Of a stretch of DNA of 64,000 bases, positions 22,601 to 31,045 are shown in pieces (position 1 is the stretch's first letter; every line of letters starts with the position of its first letter). Origin of the DNA: Runella rosea (GTDB lineage Bacteria; Bacteroidota; Bacteroidia; Cytophagales; Spirosomataceae). The stretch is from NCBI RefSeq assembly GCF_003325355.1, contig NZ_CP030850.1, positions 4,643,501 to 4,707,500 on the forward strand, given 5' to 3'. Position numbers and translations under genes: made by a program. Below the pieces are notes generated by a model, which worked only from the letters and a program-made list of their open reading frames with translations, was not told the origin of the DNA and ran no database searches.

Positions 22601-22996
22601 AATAGTAGGCAAAAGGCCAACATTGAAATATTTTTCATTGCTTACTGTTACAGGGTTAGTGGAACTGATACTTGCAATGGAAAACAATTTCGATGATCGA
22701 TTCTTATCAGCGTATAATTTTGGTAACTGAAATTGTAAGGGAGAGGAAGTATTATCGGCGGTTACATAAATAATGGTATCTCCTGAGATCGAATTCTCCC
22801 TAAGTTTAAGTACAAATTTATTATCAGGGGCCCAAGAACCTGACAATGCAACAGGAATGCTGATGGTTGATCCTGCACAAAGAGAATAGAAATTGTCGGA
22901 ACTAATGGAGATAGATTGGCCTTTGACTGAAATAGTATTTAGGGCTGATAAATATAATAATAGTACTACCCAATTAATACGAATCTTATTCGCCAT
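19700..22996 (-). CDS. Large secreted beta-rich protein of unknown function
   Basis: A 1098-residue exported protein with signal peptide MANKIRINWVVLLLYLSAL, cleavage near VKGQS. The rest is long, beta-rich and repetitive in character (many Ig/PKD-length units with segments such as FYSLCAGSTISIPV, AICEDRKINVNIDYTG and KQVCLGGTYTIEIKT). Each unit opens with a short Cys-containing stretch. The C-terminus runs SIELTPGFKTEGQTLFSAEI and closes with GCEVTKP. This resembles the short parallel-beta C-terminal domains ending in Gly-Cys found on secreted Bacteroidota proteins, possibly a sorting or anchoring tail. No catalytic motif is visible. It is probably a surface adhesin or matrix protein. The DNA is visibly AT-richer than its neighbours. 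It is transcribed alone. Confidence 0.75.
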   Translation of the reverse strand: MANKIRINWVVLLLYLSALNTISVKGQSISISSDNFYSLCAGSTISIPVALSGSWAPDNKFVLKLRENSISGDTIIYVTADNTSSPLQFQLPKLYADKNRSSKLFSIASISSTNPVTVSNEKYFNVGLLPTIQLEQPMQAIDVFPISRFPNEYTNAGQARYVGHKIYRGDDNVIGKLADSTLWYLGGEWALSPNQTTVYQLVQIQNRCGIGKVIPPNTITVKVNPFKLKITSVYPKAICEDRKINVNIDYTGELNPEQVVIEVANFKGDTIKQLSTTVVDARNFTGTLDNSFSSGTYFVRIRSIAPDAATDFVPIFMNSAPKIELDWLDGVTNPVGYKNKVWLRIRSVGATESGRPLTLKLSDGTIVNNFSGYSGASSGYMADVFLNPEKTHYYKVDSLITACGISRQYTVSGERELVVKNDFYIENLPKLIYCEGEKLRLKIKSTLPFTASTVFIAKIYLSNGTVLALPTTRISTDSLEFTIPAASFFESTAFYFQLQLESNSPAALSSLYQQQINVTQKPVPVTAWATTPLTNPGNGYLFFLFKGGSPASLIFTDGQRDDTVSVFSVTNELTREISLNPLIVQTTSFRWKSIENSCGKTENFPVPEVTITVDNTTQKNIFIVKSPKQVCLGGTYTIEIKTAGTFSTEDEYLVRLVRYINYVPVVYEVGRGKSKILSIQIPTNIPVSADNNFCKFVVSSVQTEADNLPTAFREASSYITVNQTASLFVNTFDLNGNKILSKTIDLLKGESVPLIIQSSTSNSNEPYNVKINSTWYNYAAYVNNNSGMINSLYINIKPSNDTLLVLNALENICGVTSLNDTVIIKVRPYRIQTALVEAGIRCQQNIVDVMFSIEGNQQNVPTDYKVYFRPIAPYAQIYPDSLRFEALVVTKRPFHYTIQIPDMPYEGGFGVEVEPLSHEGHFAKNYRLPRISIYKRHQVKLTASDGTSILWVDGSNSSVYLKAETINSNTPRWNGKTVVNPTTFGGTTIQAYTKVTTIWASSTPGNVYTLADIESVCGYGQAIGEVRVKRCYGDVNPGYIYSDSNEYYSNSTIKSSAPVIKNNTLFSAKESIELTPGFKTEGQTLFSAEIKGCEVTKP

Positions 22997-23032
22997 TTAT
23001 ATTAAATTTTAGTGTAAGATTTATGGCTATAT

Positions 23033-23040
23033 CAAATATA
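23033..23040 (-). promoter_or_regulatory. -7 element for the 1098-residue secreted protein gene
   Basis: TATATTTG on the minus strand, 36 nt upstream of the ATG at 22996, matches TAnnTTTG. Confidence 0.5.
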
Positions 23041-23144
23041 AAAAAGTTGTTTTTGGTATACTTTATACCGTTTTATGCGCCAAAAAACTATTTTTTCTTT
23101 AGAATTTTATTAAAAAGATGATTTTACAATTGAATTATTAAAAA

Positions 23145-23654
23145 TTAGTACTTTTCAAGCGTCAGCAACCGAATCACTTCCTCATGTTGTGGATAAGTTG
23201 CTAATAAATCTACCCGTTCGGCCAGTTCAAAATCAGCGAAATCAAAGCCCGGCGCTACGGTGCAGCCCACCAGCGAATAATCACTTTCTGCCGCAGGCTT
23301 AGAGCCAAACCACGTCCCTGCTGGCACTACCGCCTGAAACACCTCTCCGTTGTCGGGATTAGAGCCTAATTTGATGATTTCCAGCTTTCCGTCTTCATGA
23401 ATAACGTAGACATTCAACGGCCCGCCCGCGTAGAAATGCCACATTTCATCGGCCTGAATGCGGTGGAATGCCGAAAAATGATGATTTTCGAGTAAGAAAT
23501 AAATGCCCGTGCTAAAACTTCTGTCGCCTGAGAAACGGCTCGGAAGCGCACTGAGTGGGATGCTTTCCGTAGAACGGTAGGTTTCGGCAAAATAGCCACC
23601 TTCAGGATGCACCTGCATTTGGTATTTCTCCACCCAATACTGCGCTTGTTTCAT
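23145..23654 (-). CDS. DUF985 cupin-family protein
   Basis: A 169-residue cytosolic protein of the cupin_5/DUF985 family. Signature segments: MQVHPEGGYFAETYRS near residue 12-27, STGIYFLLENHHFSAFHRI, DEMWHFYAGGPLNVYVI, and the late VGCTVAPGFDFADFELA. The double-stranded beta-helix fold is expected from these strands, and His residues in HHFSAFH and EMWHFY could bind metal. Substrate unknown; relatives look like sugar isomerases or epimerases. The start ATG lies 2 nt beyond the map stop, so the two are cotranscribed and probably translationally coupled. Confidence 0.88.
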   Translation of the reverse strand: MKQAQYWVEKYQMQVHPEGGYFAETYRSTESIPLSALPSRFSGDRSFSTGIYFLLENHHFSAFHRIQADEMWHFYAGGPLNVYVIHEDGKLEIIKLGSNPDNGEVFQAVVPAGTWFGSKPAAESDYSLVGCTVAPGFDFADFELAERVDLLATYPQHEEVIRLLTLEKY

Positions 23655-23656
23655 GT

Positions 23657-24421
23657 TCAATTCCAAATCTCGTTGCTTTCGGTAAGTATCACGGGTTTTC
23701 CGTCGGTAATCATAATGGTATGTTCGTGTTGAGCCACAAAACTGCCATCGTTGGTCACAAACGTCCACCCGTCACCATTTTGGTGCGCAAGCGTGGCTTT
23801 GGTCGAAATGAACGTTTCTACGGCTACAATGGAGTTTTTTCTGAAACGGCCCGTATTGAAGCGGTCATAGAAACAAGGAATTTCGGAGGGTGCTTCGTGC
23901 AAACTTCTACCTACGCCGTGTCCGACTAGGTTACGGATAACCCGATAGCCTGATTTTTTCGCTTCGGTTTCAATCAATTTTCCAATGTCGGCAATTCTGA
24001 CGCCTCCTTTGATTTGATGAATAGCTTTGTGTAAAATTTGCTTCGAGGCGTTGACAAGTTTCAGGTGATTGTGTTTGTCTTCGCCCAATACAAAAGAGCC
24101 GCCATTGTCGGCCCAGAACCCGTCGAGTTCGGCCGAAACGTCGATGTTAATCAAGTCGCCTTCTTTTAGAATCTTGTGTTCGGTGGGAATACCGTGCGCT
24201 ACTTCATTGTTAAGGCTGATGCACGTCCAACCAGGAAAACCGTAGGTAAGACGCGGAGCAGATTTGGCTCCAAATCCTTGCAGTATCTGTCCGCCGTAAT
24301 CGTCCAGTTCTTTGGCGGTTATGCCAGGGCGGGCATATTCGCGCATTTTCCGGAGGGTAGTGCCAACGGCTTCGCTGATTTTTTTCATGCCGACTAGCTC
24401 GGCAGGGTTGGTAATGGACAT
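23657..24421 (-). CDS. map: Type I methionine aminopeptidase
   Basis: A 254-residue cytosolic metalloenzyme that removes N-terminal Met from new proteins. The pita-bread fold ligands are visible: Asp in NIDVSAELDGFWADNG (two aspartates), His in NLVGHGVGRSLHEAP, Glu in IVAVETFIS and Glu in AQHEHTIM. NNEVAHGIP supplies the substrate-side His. The length suits the type I enzyme without an N-terminal zinc extension. It leads a short operon with the DUF985 cupin gene. An element TATCTTTA, close to the -7 consensus, lies upstream. Confidence 0.96.
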   Translation of the reverse strand: MSITNPAELVGMKKISEAVGTTLRKMREYARPGITAKELDDYGGQILQGFGAKSAPRLTYGFPGWTCISLNNEVAHGIPTEHKILKEGDLINIDVSAELDGFWADNGGSFVLGEDKHNHLKLVNASKQILHKAIHQIKGGVRIADIGKLIETEAKKSGYRVIRNLVGHGVGRSLHEAPSEIPCFYDRFNTGRFRKNSIVAVETFISTKATLAHQNGDGWTFVTNDGSFVAQHEHTIMITDGKPVILTESNEIWN

Positions 24422-24489
24422 GAGGTTACTATTAGTTAAAAGAAACAGTATTAAAAACTAAAGATATTGAGAACAAGTCGGTCAAAAAA

Positions 24490-25323
24490 CTAGGCTTTTA
24501 CCAATCCATACCCCGTCACCAATTCCTCAAACTGCTCCAATAGCTTTAAGGTTCTGACACCTGGCTTGCCGTCACCTACGATTTGGCGGCCAATTTGCAC
24601 CACGGGCATTACCCATTTGGTCGTGCTGGTAGTGAAGGCTTCGTCGGCTTCTTCCAGTTCTTCTACTTTTAACGGACGAATTTCTACCTTGAAATCCTTT
24701 TTTGCCAGTTCCAATACCACCCTGCGTGTAATCCCGTGCAGAATGTTTTGGTCGGGTGTGATGAGCGTATCGCCTTTAAAAATGAAGAAATTACTGCGGG
24801 TCAACTCGCTTACTTCACCGTCTTTATGGTATAATAAATCAGCCGCTCCTTGCGATTTCATCTCGGCGGCGAGGCGAATCATGTGGAGATAATTGGTGCT
24901 TTTAAGCTCGGGTAGGTCTCGTACAAACTCAAAGGGCAACACTTTGATGCCTCGGTAGCGCCCTTCGGGATTGTCTTTGGGAAGGTTTTCGGCAATAATC
25001 AAAAAATTGGGTTGTACCACGCTGACGCTATCGGGCGAGTAACCGCCAGTCAAAACAAAACGATAGGCAATATCGGGCTTGTCAGCCAGCTTGTAGAGTT
25101 CTGCCAATACATCGGCGGTTTGGGCTTGTGTAAGCGCTACGGGCAGGCGTAGGACTTCGGCCGAACGGGTAAAGCGCGCCCAGTAGCCATCCCACTCAAA
25201 AGGAACACCGTTGTAGGTACGAAAGTAGTCAAACAAGCCGTAGCCGCGCAATAAAGCAAGATCGTTGATTTTGACAGAGGCCTGTTCTACAGGGATAATG
25301 TCGCCGTTGAAGTAGCAGTGCAT
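24490..25323 (-). CDS. Class IV PLP aminotransferase (branched-chain or D-amino-acid type)
   Basis: A 277-residue PLP enzyme of fold type IV. MHCYFNGDIIPVEQASVKIN and LLRGYGLFDYFRTYNGVPFE are the typical N-terminus. The PLP lysine is in LPELKSTNYLHMI, and EVSELTRSNFFIFKGD and ILHGITRRVVLELA form the cofactor-binding segments. Members include branched-chain aminotransferase (IlvE), D-alanine aminotransferase and aminodeoxychorismate lyase (PabC), which sequence alone does not separate here. It is separated from map by 68 nt and has its own TATCTTTG element. Confidence 0.88.
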   Translation of the reverse strand: MHCYFNGDIIPVEQASVKINDLALLRGYGLFDYFRTYNGVPFEWDGYWARFTRSAEVLRLPVALTQAQTADVLAELYKLADKPDIAYRFVLTGGYSPDSVSVVQPNFLIIAENLPKDNPEGRYRGIKVLPFEFVRDLPELKSTNYLHMIRLAAEMKSQGAADLLYHKDGEVSELTRSNFFIFKGDTLITPDQNILHGITRRVVLELAKKDFKVEIRPLKVEELEEADEAFTTSTTKWVMPVVQIGRQIVGDGKPGVRTLKLLEQFEELVTGYGLVKA

Positions 25324-25354
25324 GGTGATTGAAGATGTCTAAGATGAGTGTTTG

Positions 25355-25362
25355 CAAAGATA
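25355..25362 (-). promoter_or_regulatory. -7 element for the class IV aminotransferase gene
   Basis: TATCTTTG on the minus strand, 31 nt upstream of the ATG. Confidence 0.5.
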
Positions 25363-25432
25363 GGGTTTTTGGCATTAACCTTAATTAACATTGTTTCTAC
25401 GACCATTAACCTACTTTGGTTGGGAGGCTCAT

Positions 25433-25440
25433 TAGTTTTG
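25433..25440 (+). promoter_or_regulatory. -7 element for the outer-membrane barrel operon
   Basis: TAGTTTTG matches TAnnTTTG, 76 nt upstream of the chosen ATG. A TTTGG lies 14 nt before it, somewhat closer than the usual spacing. Confidence 0.5.
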
Positions 25441-25516
25441 TCCCGCAGTCATTCAAAAACCCATTACAGCCATGCATTATTGTTTTAAAATCGTTAGAGT
25501 AAACTCCCGGCAGAAC

Positions 25517-28351
25517 ATGACGTTGACAAAAAGAAAAAAGACAACTTCTTTTTTTCAATGTTATGCCCTGTCGGGGCTTTTTTTTCTGGTACTATCGTCG
25601 GCTTCACTTGCCCAAAAATTAACGATCAGAGGAACGCTTCGCGACACTGCCAACCGCCCGCTCGAAGGCGCGACGGTGATGTTGTTGGATGGAAAAGATA
25701 CGTCGCTTGTCTCTTTTTCGAGGTCACAATCGACGGGGGCGTTTGAGTTTAAAAACATAACCAATGCCCCGTATTTTCTCAAAGCCACCTACATGGGCTT
25801 GCAACCGATGAGTCAATTGATTCAGGCACAAACAACAGATTTATTGGATTTAGGGGCGATTCAGATGGCACCTGTTCCTAAGGATTTAAAAGAAGTAATT
25901 GTCAAAGGCGAGCGCGACCCCGTGACCATCAAGCAAGACACGATTGAATACAATGCAGGCTCGTTTAAAGTACAGCCCAACGCGGCCGTGGAAGAATTGC
26001 TCAAGCGCCTGCCGGGCGTAGAAGTAGACCGCGACGGAACGGTTCGTGCCCAAGGGCAGCAAGTGCAACGGGTGACGGTCGACGGCAAAGAGTTTTTTGG
26101 CCGTGACCCCAAAATGGCGACCAAAAATCTGCCCGCCGACGTGGTAGATAAAGTGCAGGTATTTGACCGAAAATCAGACCAAGCGCAGTTTACGGGTATT
26201 GACGACGGTCAGCGCGAGAAGACGCTTAACCTTACGTTGAAAGAAGAAAAGAAAAAAGGAATCTTCGGCAATGTTACGGCAGGCGTCGGCGATGCGAGTC
26301 GCTACTCAATCAAGGGTAATTTTAACCGTTTCAGCAAAACCCGTCAGTTGTCGTTTTTGGGAATGGCCAACAATATCAATCAACAGGGTTTTTCAATAGA
26401 TGATTACATGAACTTCACGGGAGCGTCGCAACGCATGATGGCTGGCGGTGGGGTGCGGTTGCAGTTTAACTCAGAGGAAGATGCCGCTATTCCCCTCAAT
26501 TTCGGCGGACGCAATAATGGCTTTGTCACCTCGGGCGGGGCGGGCTTGAACTACAATGACCAGCTCAGCAAAAAGACCGAGTTGCAAAGTAACTATTTCT
26601 ATAATCAACTCGACCAATTGATTGAACGTGAGACCAATCGTGAGACTTTTCTGCCGATGGGTAATTTTAAAACCAATCAAAACACTGCTCAGAAAACCAC
26701 CAATGCTACGCACCGAGGAAATGTAACATTGGACCATAAAATTGATTCGCTCAATTCGTTGAAATGGACCAATAACTTCAACTATTCCCAAAATTCGTCC
26801 AACATAGGCAGCAGCAGCCTTTCCACCAACGGCAGCGGCGTGCCCGAAAATGAAGGTACACGCCAATCAAATGCCCAAGGCGATACGTGGAGAATCAACT
26901 CTGAGTTGTTGTGGCGACATAAGTTTGGTAAAAAAGGACGGACGCTTTCTGCCAATTTTAGTTTGGGGCTCGAACAAAGCGACCGTGACGGGACTTTGCG
27001 CGCAGTCAATACTTTCTACAACCCCTCGGGTCAAAAAAGCCGTGTGGATACGCTACGCCAGACCAATACACAGACCAACAACCGCCAAAGCTACGGTATC
27101 ACGGCGTCTTACACAGAACCCTTAGGCAAACGTAGGTATTTGGAGGTCAATTATGCGTTGAATCTTTCCCAAAACGACGTTGACCGGCAGGTTTTTGACG
27201 TCAACGGCGAAGGGCGCGCCCCGCGCTTCAATGCGCAGTTGAGCAATCAGTTTCGCAATGGTTTTACGTATCAACGCGGTGGGTTGAATTTTCGGATGAA
27301 TTCTCAAAAAGCTAACTTCTCCACTGGTGTAAGCGTGCAGCAGTCGGTGTTGGATGGTGAGTTGATTTTGCAGAATACCCGCATTGCACGAACGTTTGTG
27401 AATGTGTTGCCCAATATACGTTATCAATACAATTTTGCCACAAGCCGCAACCTGAATGTAACGTATGATACCGATGTGCGTGAACCGAGTATTCAGCAAC
27501 TTTCACCGATTGTGGATAATAGTGATCCACTTAATATCATCACAGGAAATCCAAACTTGCGACCAGAATACAACCACCGCTTAAACTTGAATTTCTTTAA
27601 CTTTAATCAGCTAAAATTCAGCAACTTTTTTGCTTTTGTCAACCTGACTTATACCACCAATAGAATCGCGAATGCGCAGCAAGTAGATGCTAATTTGGTG
27701 CGCACGTATCGCCCCGTCAACGTGAAGGATGATTATACCATCAACGCCAATATCTCGAAGGGGTTTCGGATTAAAGCCCTCGGTACTCGGGTGAATTTTA
27801 CCACCAATTTGGTCTTAAATCGGGGTATTACGCCCGTCAACAACGTAGACAACCTCACGCGTCGGCTCGAAAGTCGCAACCGGCTTCGGTTAGAATACCG
27901 CTATAAGGAAGTTTTGGACCTTTCGACGAGCGCGGCCATTACCTACAACCAAACGGGTTATTCGCTCAATCCCAATCTGAATCAGTCGTTTGTGAATCAG
28001 GTATATGATGTGGAAGGAAACTTAAAAGTGACCAAAACGCTGACTCTTAACTCGACACTAGACTACAGTATTTACGACTTTGCGGGTTCAACTTTTAACC
28101 AAAAAGTGCCCATCTGGAATGCGTCGGTGTCTAAGTTTTTCCTGAAAGGGAACCGTGGAGAACTCAAGTTATCGGTGGTCGATATGCTAAATCGCAACGT
28201 GGGCATCAACCGCATTGCGCAGGTAAATTTCGTACAAGACGAGCGGATTCGCTCCTTGGGCCGCTACTTCCTATTGAGTTTTACGTACAGTCTCAAAAGC
28301 TTCATGGGCGGCATGCCATCGGGCGGAATGCGCGTGATACGCCAGGGGTAA
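25517..28351 (+). CDS. TonB-receptor-like outer-membrane barrel with carboxypeptidase-like regulatory domain
   Basis: A 944-residue outer-membrane protein. The ATG at 25517 opens a long basic signal peptide ending SASLAQ; an ATG at 25472 would add 15 residues. Order: carboxypeptidase-D-like regulatory domain (LTIRGTLRDTANRPLEGATV, about 34-115), plug-like domain (EVIVKGERDPVTIKQDTIEY, then LLKRLPGVEVDRDG and VDGKEFFGRDPK, about 125-235), then a barrel of about 700 residues. This is the family often annotated outer membrane beta-barrel protein (OMP_b-brl_3). There is no SusD partner, so glycan import is unlikely. Its neighbours are a GLPGLI protein and a two-component system, a linkage that suggests sensing of metal, peptide or envelope stress. 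Substrate unknown. Confidence 0.88.
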   Translation: MTLTKRKKTTSFFQCYALSGLFFLVLSSASLAQKLTIRGTLRDTANRPLEGATVMLLDGKDTSLVSFSRSQSTGAFEFKNITNAPYFLKATYMGLQPMSQLIQAQTTDLLDLGAIQMAPVPKDLKEVIVKGERDPVTIKQDTIEYNAGSFKVQPNAAVEELLKRLPGVEVDRDGTVRAQGQQVQRVTVDGKEFFGRDPKMATKNLPADVVDKVQVFDRKSDQAQFTGIDDGQREKTLNLTLKEEKKKGIFGNVTAGVGDASRYSIKGNFNRFSKTRQLSFLGMANNINQQGFSIDDYMNFTGASQRMMAGGGVRLQFNSEEDAAIPLNFGGRNNGFVTSGGAGLNYNDQLSKKTELQSNYFYNQLDQLIERETNRETFLPMGNFKTNQNTAQKTTNATHRGNVTLDHKIDSLNSLKWTNNFNYSQNSSNIGSSSLSTNGSGVPENEGTRQSNAQGDTWRINSELLWRHKFGKKGRTLSANFSLGLEQSDRDGTLRAVNTFYNPSGQKSRVDTLRQTNTQTNNRQSYGITASYTEPLGKRRYLEVNYALNLSQNDVDRQVFDVNGEGRAPRFNAQLSNQFRNGFTYQRGGLNFRMNSQKANFSTGVSVQQSVLDGELILQNTRIARTFVNVLPNIRYQYNFATSRNLNVTYDTDVREPSIQQLSPIVDNSDPLNIITGNPNLRPEYNHRLNLNFFNFNQLKFSNFFAFVNLTYTTNRIANAQQVDANLVRTYRPVNVKDDYTINANISKGFRIKALGTRVNFTTNLVLNRGITPVNNVDNLTRRLESRNRLRLEYRYKEVLDLSTSAAITYNQTGYSLNPNLNQSFVNQVYDVEGNLKVTKTLTLNSTLDYSIYDFAGSTFNQKVPIWNASVSKFFLKGNRGELKLSVVDMLNRNVGINRIAQVNFVQDERIRSLGRYFLLSFTYSLKSFMGGMPSGGMRVIRQG

Positions 28352-28390
28352 AATCATTCATTTCTAAACAAATAATTAAATCATAAACCA

Positions 28391-29122
28391 ATGAAAAAGA
28401 CAAGTTTAAGCTTAATTTTGATATTTTCTTTGTTGCAAGCTTTTGGCCAACAAAACGAAGGGATTGTGCTGTACGACCAAAAAATCAACATGCATAAACG
28501 TATGCAAGACGAATCGATGAAGGCCATGGTGCCCGAGTTTCGTACCAATAAAATGCAACTTTTGGTTCGTGCCAGCGAATCGTTGTTTAAGGCTGCCACT
28601 CAACCCAACGAAGACGAAGAAAATACGGATGCCAACGGAAATACGGTTCGCATGGTGATTCGTGTTCCGCAAAATGAAACCTATCGTAACTACGAAACCC
28701 AAAAATCCGTAGAATTGCGCGAATTGGCGGGGCAAAAATTTCTGATTGAAGATACCCTGCGCCGGATGCCGTGGAAATTGGCGGGAGAGACCAAAAAAAT
28801 TCAGGGCTATGACTGCATGAAGGCCACCATGACCAATAAAGTAAATAACCAGCCCATCGTAGCGTGGTTTACGGAGGCCATTCCTGTGCCGAGCGGACCC
28901 GCAGGGTTTGGCGGATTGCCTGGCTTAATTTTGGAAGTAGACGTCAATGACGGCGACATGATTTACAGCCTGACCAAAGCGGAGTTTAAAAAATTAGCGG
29001 CAAACGATATAAAACTGCCTTCAGGTGGAAAGAAGATTACGGAAGCCGAGTTTACTAAAAAACGCGACGAATTCATGAAGGAAATGGGTGGACAAGGTGG
29101 CATCAGAATCATTCGGAATTAG
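28391..29122 (+). CDS. GLPGLI family protein
   Basis: A 243-residue exported protein with signal peptide MKKTSLSLILIFSLLQAFGQ. The diagnostic motif GFGGLPGLILEVDVNDGD lies near residues 175-192, preceded by WFTEAIPVPSGP. GLPGLI proteins are restricted to Bacteroidota and usually sit next to barrel proteins of the type encoded just upstream; their job is unknown. The gap to the barrel gene is 39 nt and no terminator intervenes, so they share a transcript. The charged C-terminus (KKRDEFMKEMGGQGG) is probably soluble. Confidence 0.9.
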   Translation: MKKTSLSLILIFSLLQAFGQQNEGIVLYDQKINMHKRMQDESMKAMVPEFRTNKMQLLVRASESLFKAATQPNEDEENTDANGNTVRMVIRVPQNETYRNYETQKSVELRELAGQKFLIEDTLRRMPWKLAGETKKIQGYDCMKATMTNKVNNQPIVAWFTEAIPVPSGPAGFGGLPGLILEVDVNDGDMIYSLTKAEFKKLAANDIKLPSGGKKITEAEFTKKRDEFMKEMGGQGGIRIIRN

Positions 29123-29181
29123 CATTTTGTCCCACTGAAAGTGTCTATTTGACTCATGTACTATTAATAAAATTGGTAAAA

Positions 29182-31014
29182 ATGAGGAATACTAAGTCAG
29201 CTATTACTTCTTTGTCCTTGATGGTCGCCAGTATGCTTTTACTGGCGGCTTTTCAGGTGTTTTGGCTGCGCAAAGAGTATACCGAACAAAAAAGTATTTT
29301 GCAGAAAGAAGCCGATATTTTGTTCAAAAATACCATTCAGGCTTTAGAAGACTCCGTGATTCAGAAGAAGATAACGTTTCCGATGCGAAAAGCATTTGCG
29401 TTGGATTCGCAAGCTGGAAAACCAAATAAAGTTGCCATTGACCGAAAGTTTACCTTTAGATACACCCACGAAAGTTCGCCTCCTACACCTATCGTTTATT
29501 CAGACAAAAAAGCGCGTGACGGCAAAAATGAAAGAACAGAAGCTTTCAACTTATTTTATATCCAAACGGCGGCTCGAATGGCTCAATTGTCAGGCGTAGA
29601 TACTACAATCTCAAAAAGTAAACTGCACGACGTTTTACGAAAAACCCGACCTGAAGATATTCGCGCCATTAAAATGAATTCAGTGGGCAACTTGGATATT
29701 ACCAAACTGACCGTTGCCGATACTACACCGCAGGGCAAATCCGAAATTGTCATTGTAAAATCGCACCAACCGTCTGACACGCTCCAACGAATGCTCGGCC
29801 GAATGGCCAAGGTTGTGATGTATAATCGCCCAAATCGCGACAGTGTTTTGTCATTTACGCCACTGGCAGAAGGAACTAATAATTTGAAAATCTCGGTGAT
29901 TGAGCGGAGTGAAAAAGCGCCATTGCGCCCTAAAAACAAATCAACCATCAAGCCCATTGAAAATCAGTTTATTATTAGGCTAGACCACGACTCCTTGAAA
30001 ATCCAAGACATTAAGCGGGCGTATGTTCGTCAAATTCAGAAGTCAAAAATTGACTTGCCGTTTCAGGTGGTGCGACAATCGACAAAACCATTGCTTGAAA
30101 AACAAGAGATTGCTTTTCCTAAAAATACCAATGAGCAGGTTTTAACTACGTCGGCCGTTCCGACGACAATTCCCTTTGGAAGTACCTACACGGCGGTGTT
30201 TTCTGGTTATGAGGGTTTTTTATTGAAAAAAATCCTTCCGCAAAGTCTATTTTCATTTTTTCTGTTGGCCATTACAGGCTTAGCTTTTGGGGCGATTTAC
30301 CAAAATCTTCGTCAGCAGCGTCGACTGACTGAATTAAAAAATGATTTTATCAGCAACGTGACGCATGAACTTAAAACGCCCATTGCCACCGTGAGCGTAG
30401 CGATTGAAGCGTTGCAGAATTTTGGGGTTTCGCAAAACCCCGAGCAAACCAAAGAATACCTTGAAATATCAAAAAGTGAGCTCAATCGCCTAACGTTGTT
30501 GGTGGATAAAGTGCTTAAAATGGCAACCTTTGAGCAGCACGGACTGACGCTCTCGCCCGAAACCGTTGATTGGGCCGAACTCACACAGTTGGTGCTAAAT
30601 TCGATGAAATTACAATTTGAGAAATACGGCGCAAAAGTAGATTTTAACCAAATAGGACATTCTTTTAAGCTCTCTGCCGACAAAATTCACCTTACCAATG
30701 TGGTCTATAATTTGTTAGATAATGCCCTGAAATACACCGAAAATCGACCCAAAATTGCGTTGCTTTTACAAGAAACCGATGCTGAATTACGCCTTTCGGT
30801 CAAAGACAACGGCATCGGTATTCAATCGGAGTTTTTGGCGAGAATTTTTGATAAATTTTTCAGGGTGCCCACGGGCGATACGCACGATGTAAAAGGGTAT
30901 GGACTAGGATTGAGCTACGTATCATCGGTCGTCAAACAACACCACGGCCGCATCGAAGTGGAAAGTGAAGTAGGCAAAGGCAGTATTTTTACCGTCATTA
31001 TCCCCAAACCGTAG
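29182..31014 (+). CDS. Sensor histidine kinase
   Basis: A 610-residue membrane kinase. The ATG at 29182 is used because upstream starts are TTG and lie before the first membrane helix. TM1 is about residues 10-28. A large extracytoplasmic region of some 320 residues with no recognised sensor domain follows, then TM2 at about 352-375. The kinase core has phospho-acceptor His395 in NVTHELKTP, the N box LLDNALKYTE, G1 KDNGIGI, F box FDKFFRVP and G2 GYGLGLSYV. It is followed by its response regulator. The TAG stop codon is the first three bases of a REP-like repeat. Signal probably comes from the barrel/GLPGLI pair upstream, by inference from gene order. Confidence 0.93.
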   Translation: MRNTKSAITSLSLMVASMLLLAAFQVFWLRKEYTEQKSILQKEADILFKNTIQALEDSVIQKKITFPMRKAFALDSQAGKPNKVAIDRKFTFRYTHESSPPTPIVYSDKKARDGKNERTEAFNLFYIQTAARMAQLSGVDTTISKSKLHDVLRKTRPEDIRAIKMNSVGNLDITKLTVADTTPQGKSEIVIVKSHQPSDTLQRMLGRMAKVVMYNRPNRDSVLSFTPLAEGTNNLKISVIERSEKAPLRPKNKSTIKPIENQFIIRLDHDSLKIQDIKRAYVRQIQKSKIDLPFQVVRQSTKPLLEKQEIAFPKNTNEQVLTTSAVPTTIPFGSTYTAVFSGYEGFLLKKILPQSLFSFFLLAITGLAFGAIYQNLRQQRRLTELKNDFISNVTHELKTPIATVSVAIEALQNFGVSQNPEQTKEYLEISKSELNRLTLLVDKVLKMATFEQHGLTLSPETVDWAELTQLVLNSMKLQFEKYGAKVDFNQIGHSFKLSADKIHLTNVVYNLLDNALKYTENRPKIALLLQETDAELRLSVKDNGIGIQSEFLARIFDKFFRVPTGDTHDVKGYGLGLSYVSSVVKQHHGRIEVESEVGKGSIFTVIIPKP

Positions 31015-31035
31015 GGGCGGGGCTCGCCTCCGCCC
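31011..31035. repeat. GTAGGGGC-type REP-like palindromic element
   Basis: G + TAGGGGCGGGG + CTCG + CCTCCGCCC, able to form a GC-rich hairpin, lies exactly at the histidine kinase stop and before the response regulator. It is the same family as the element at 57699-57723 (three differences over 24 nt). Confidence 0.65.
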
Positions 31036-31045
31036 ATAACAAACT

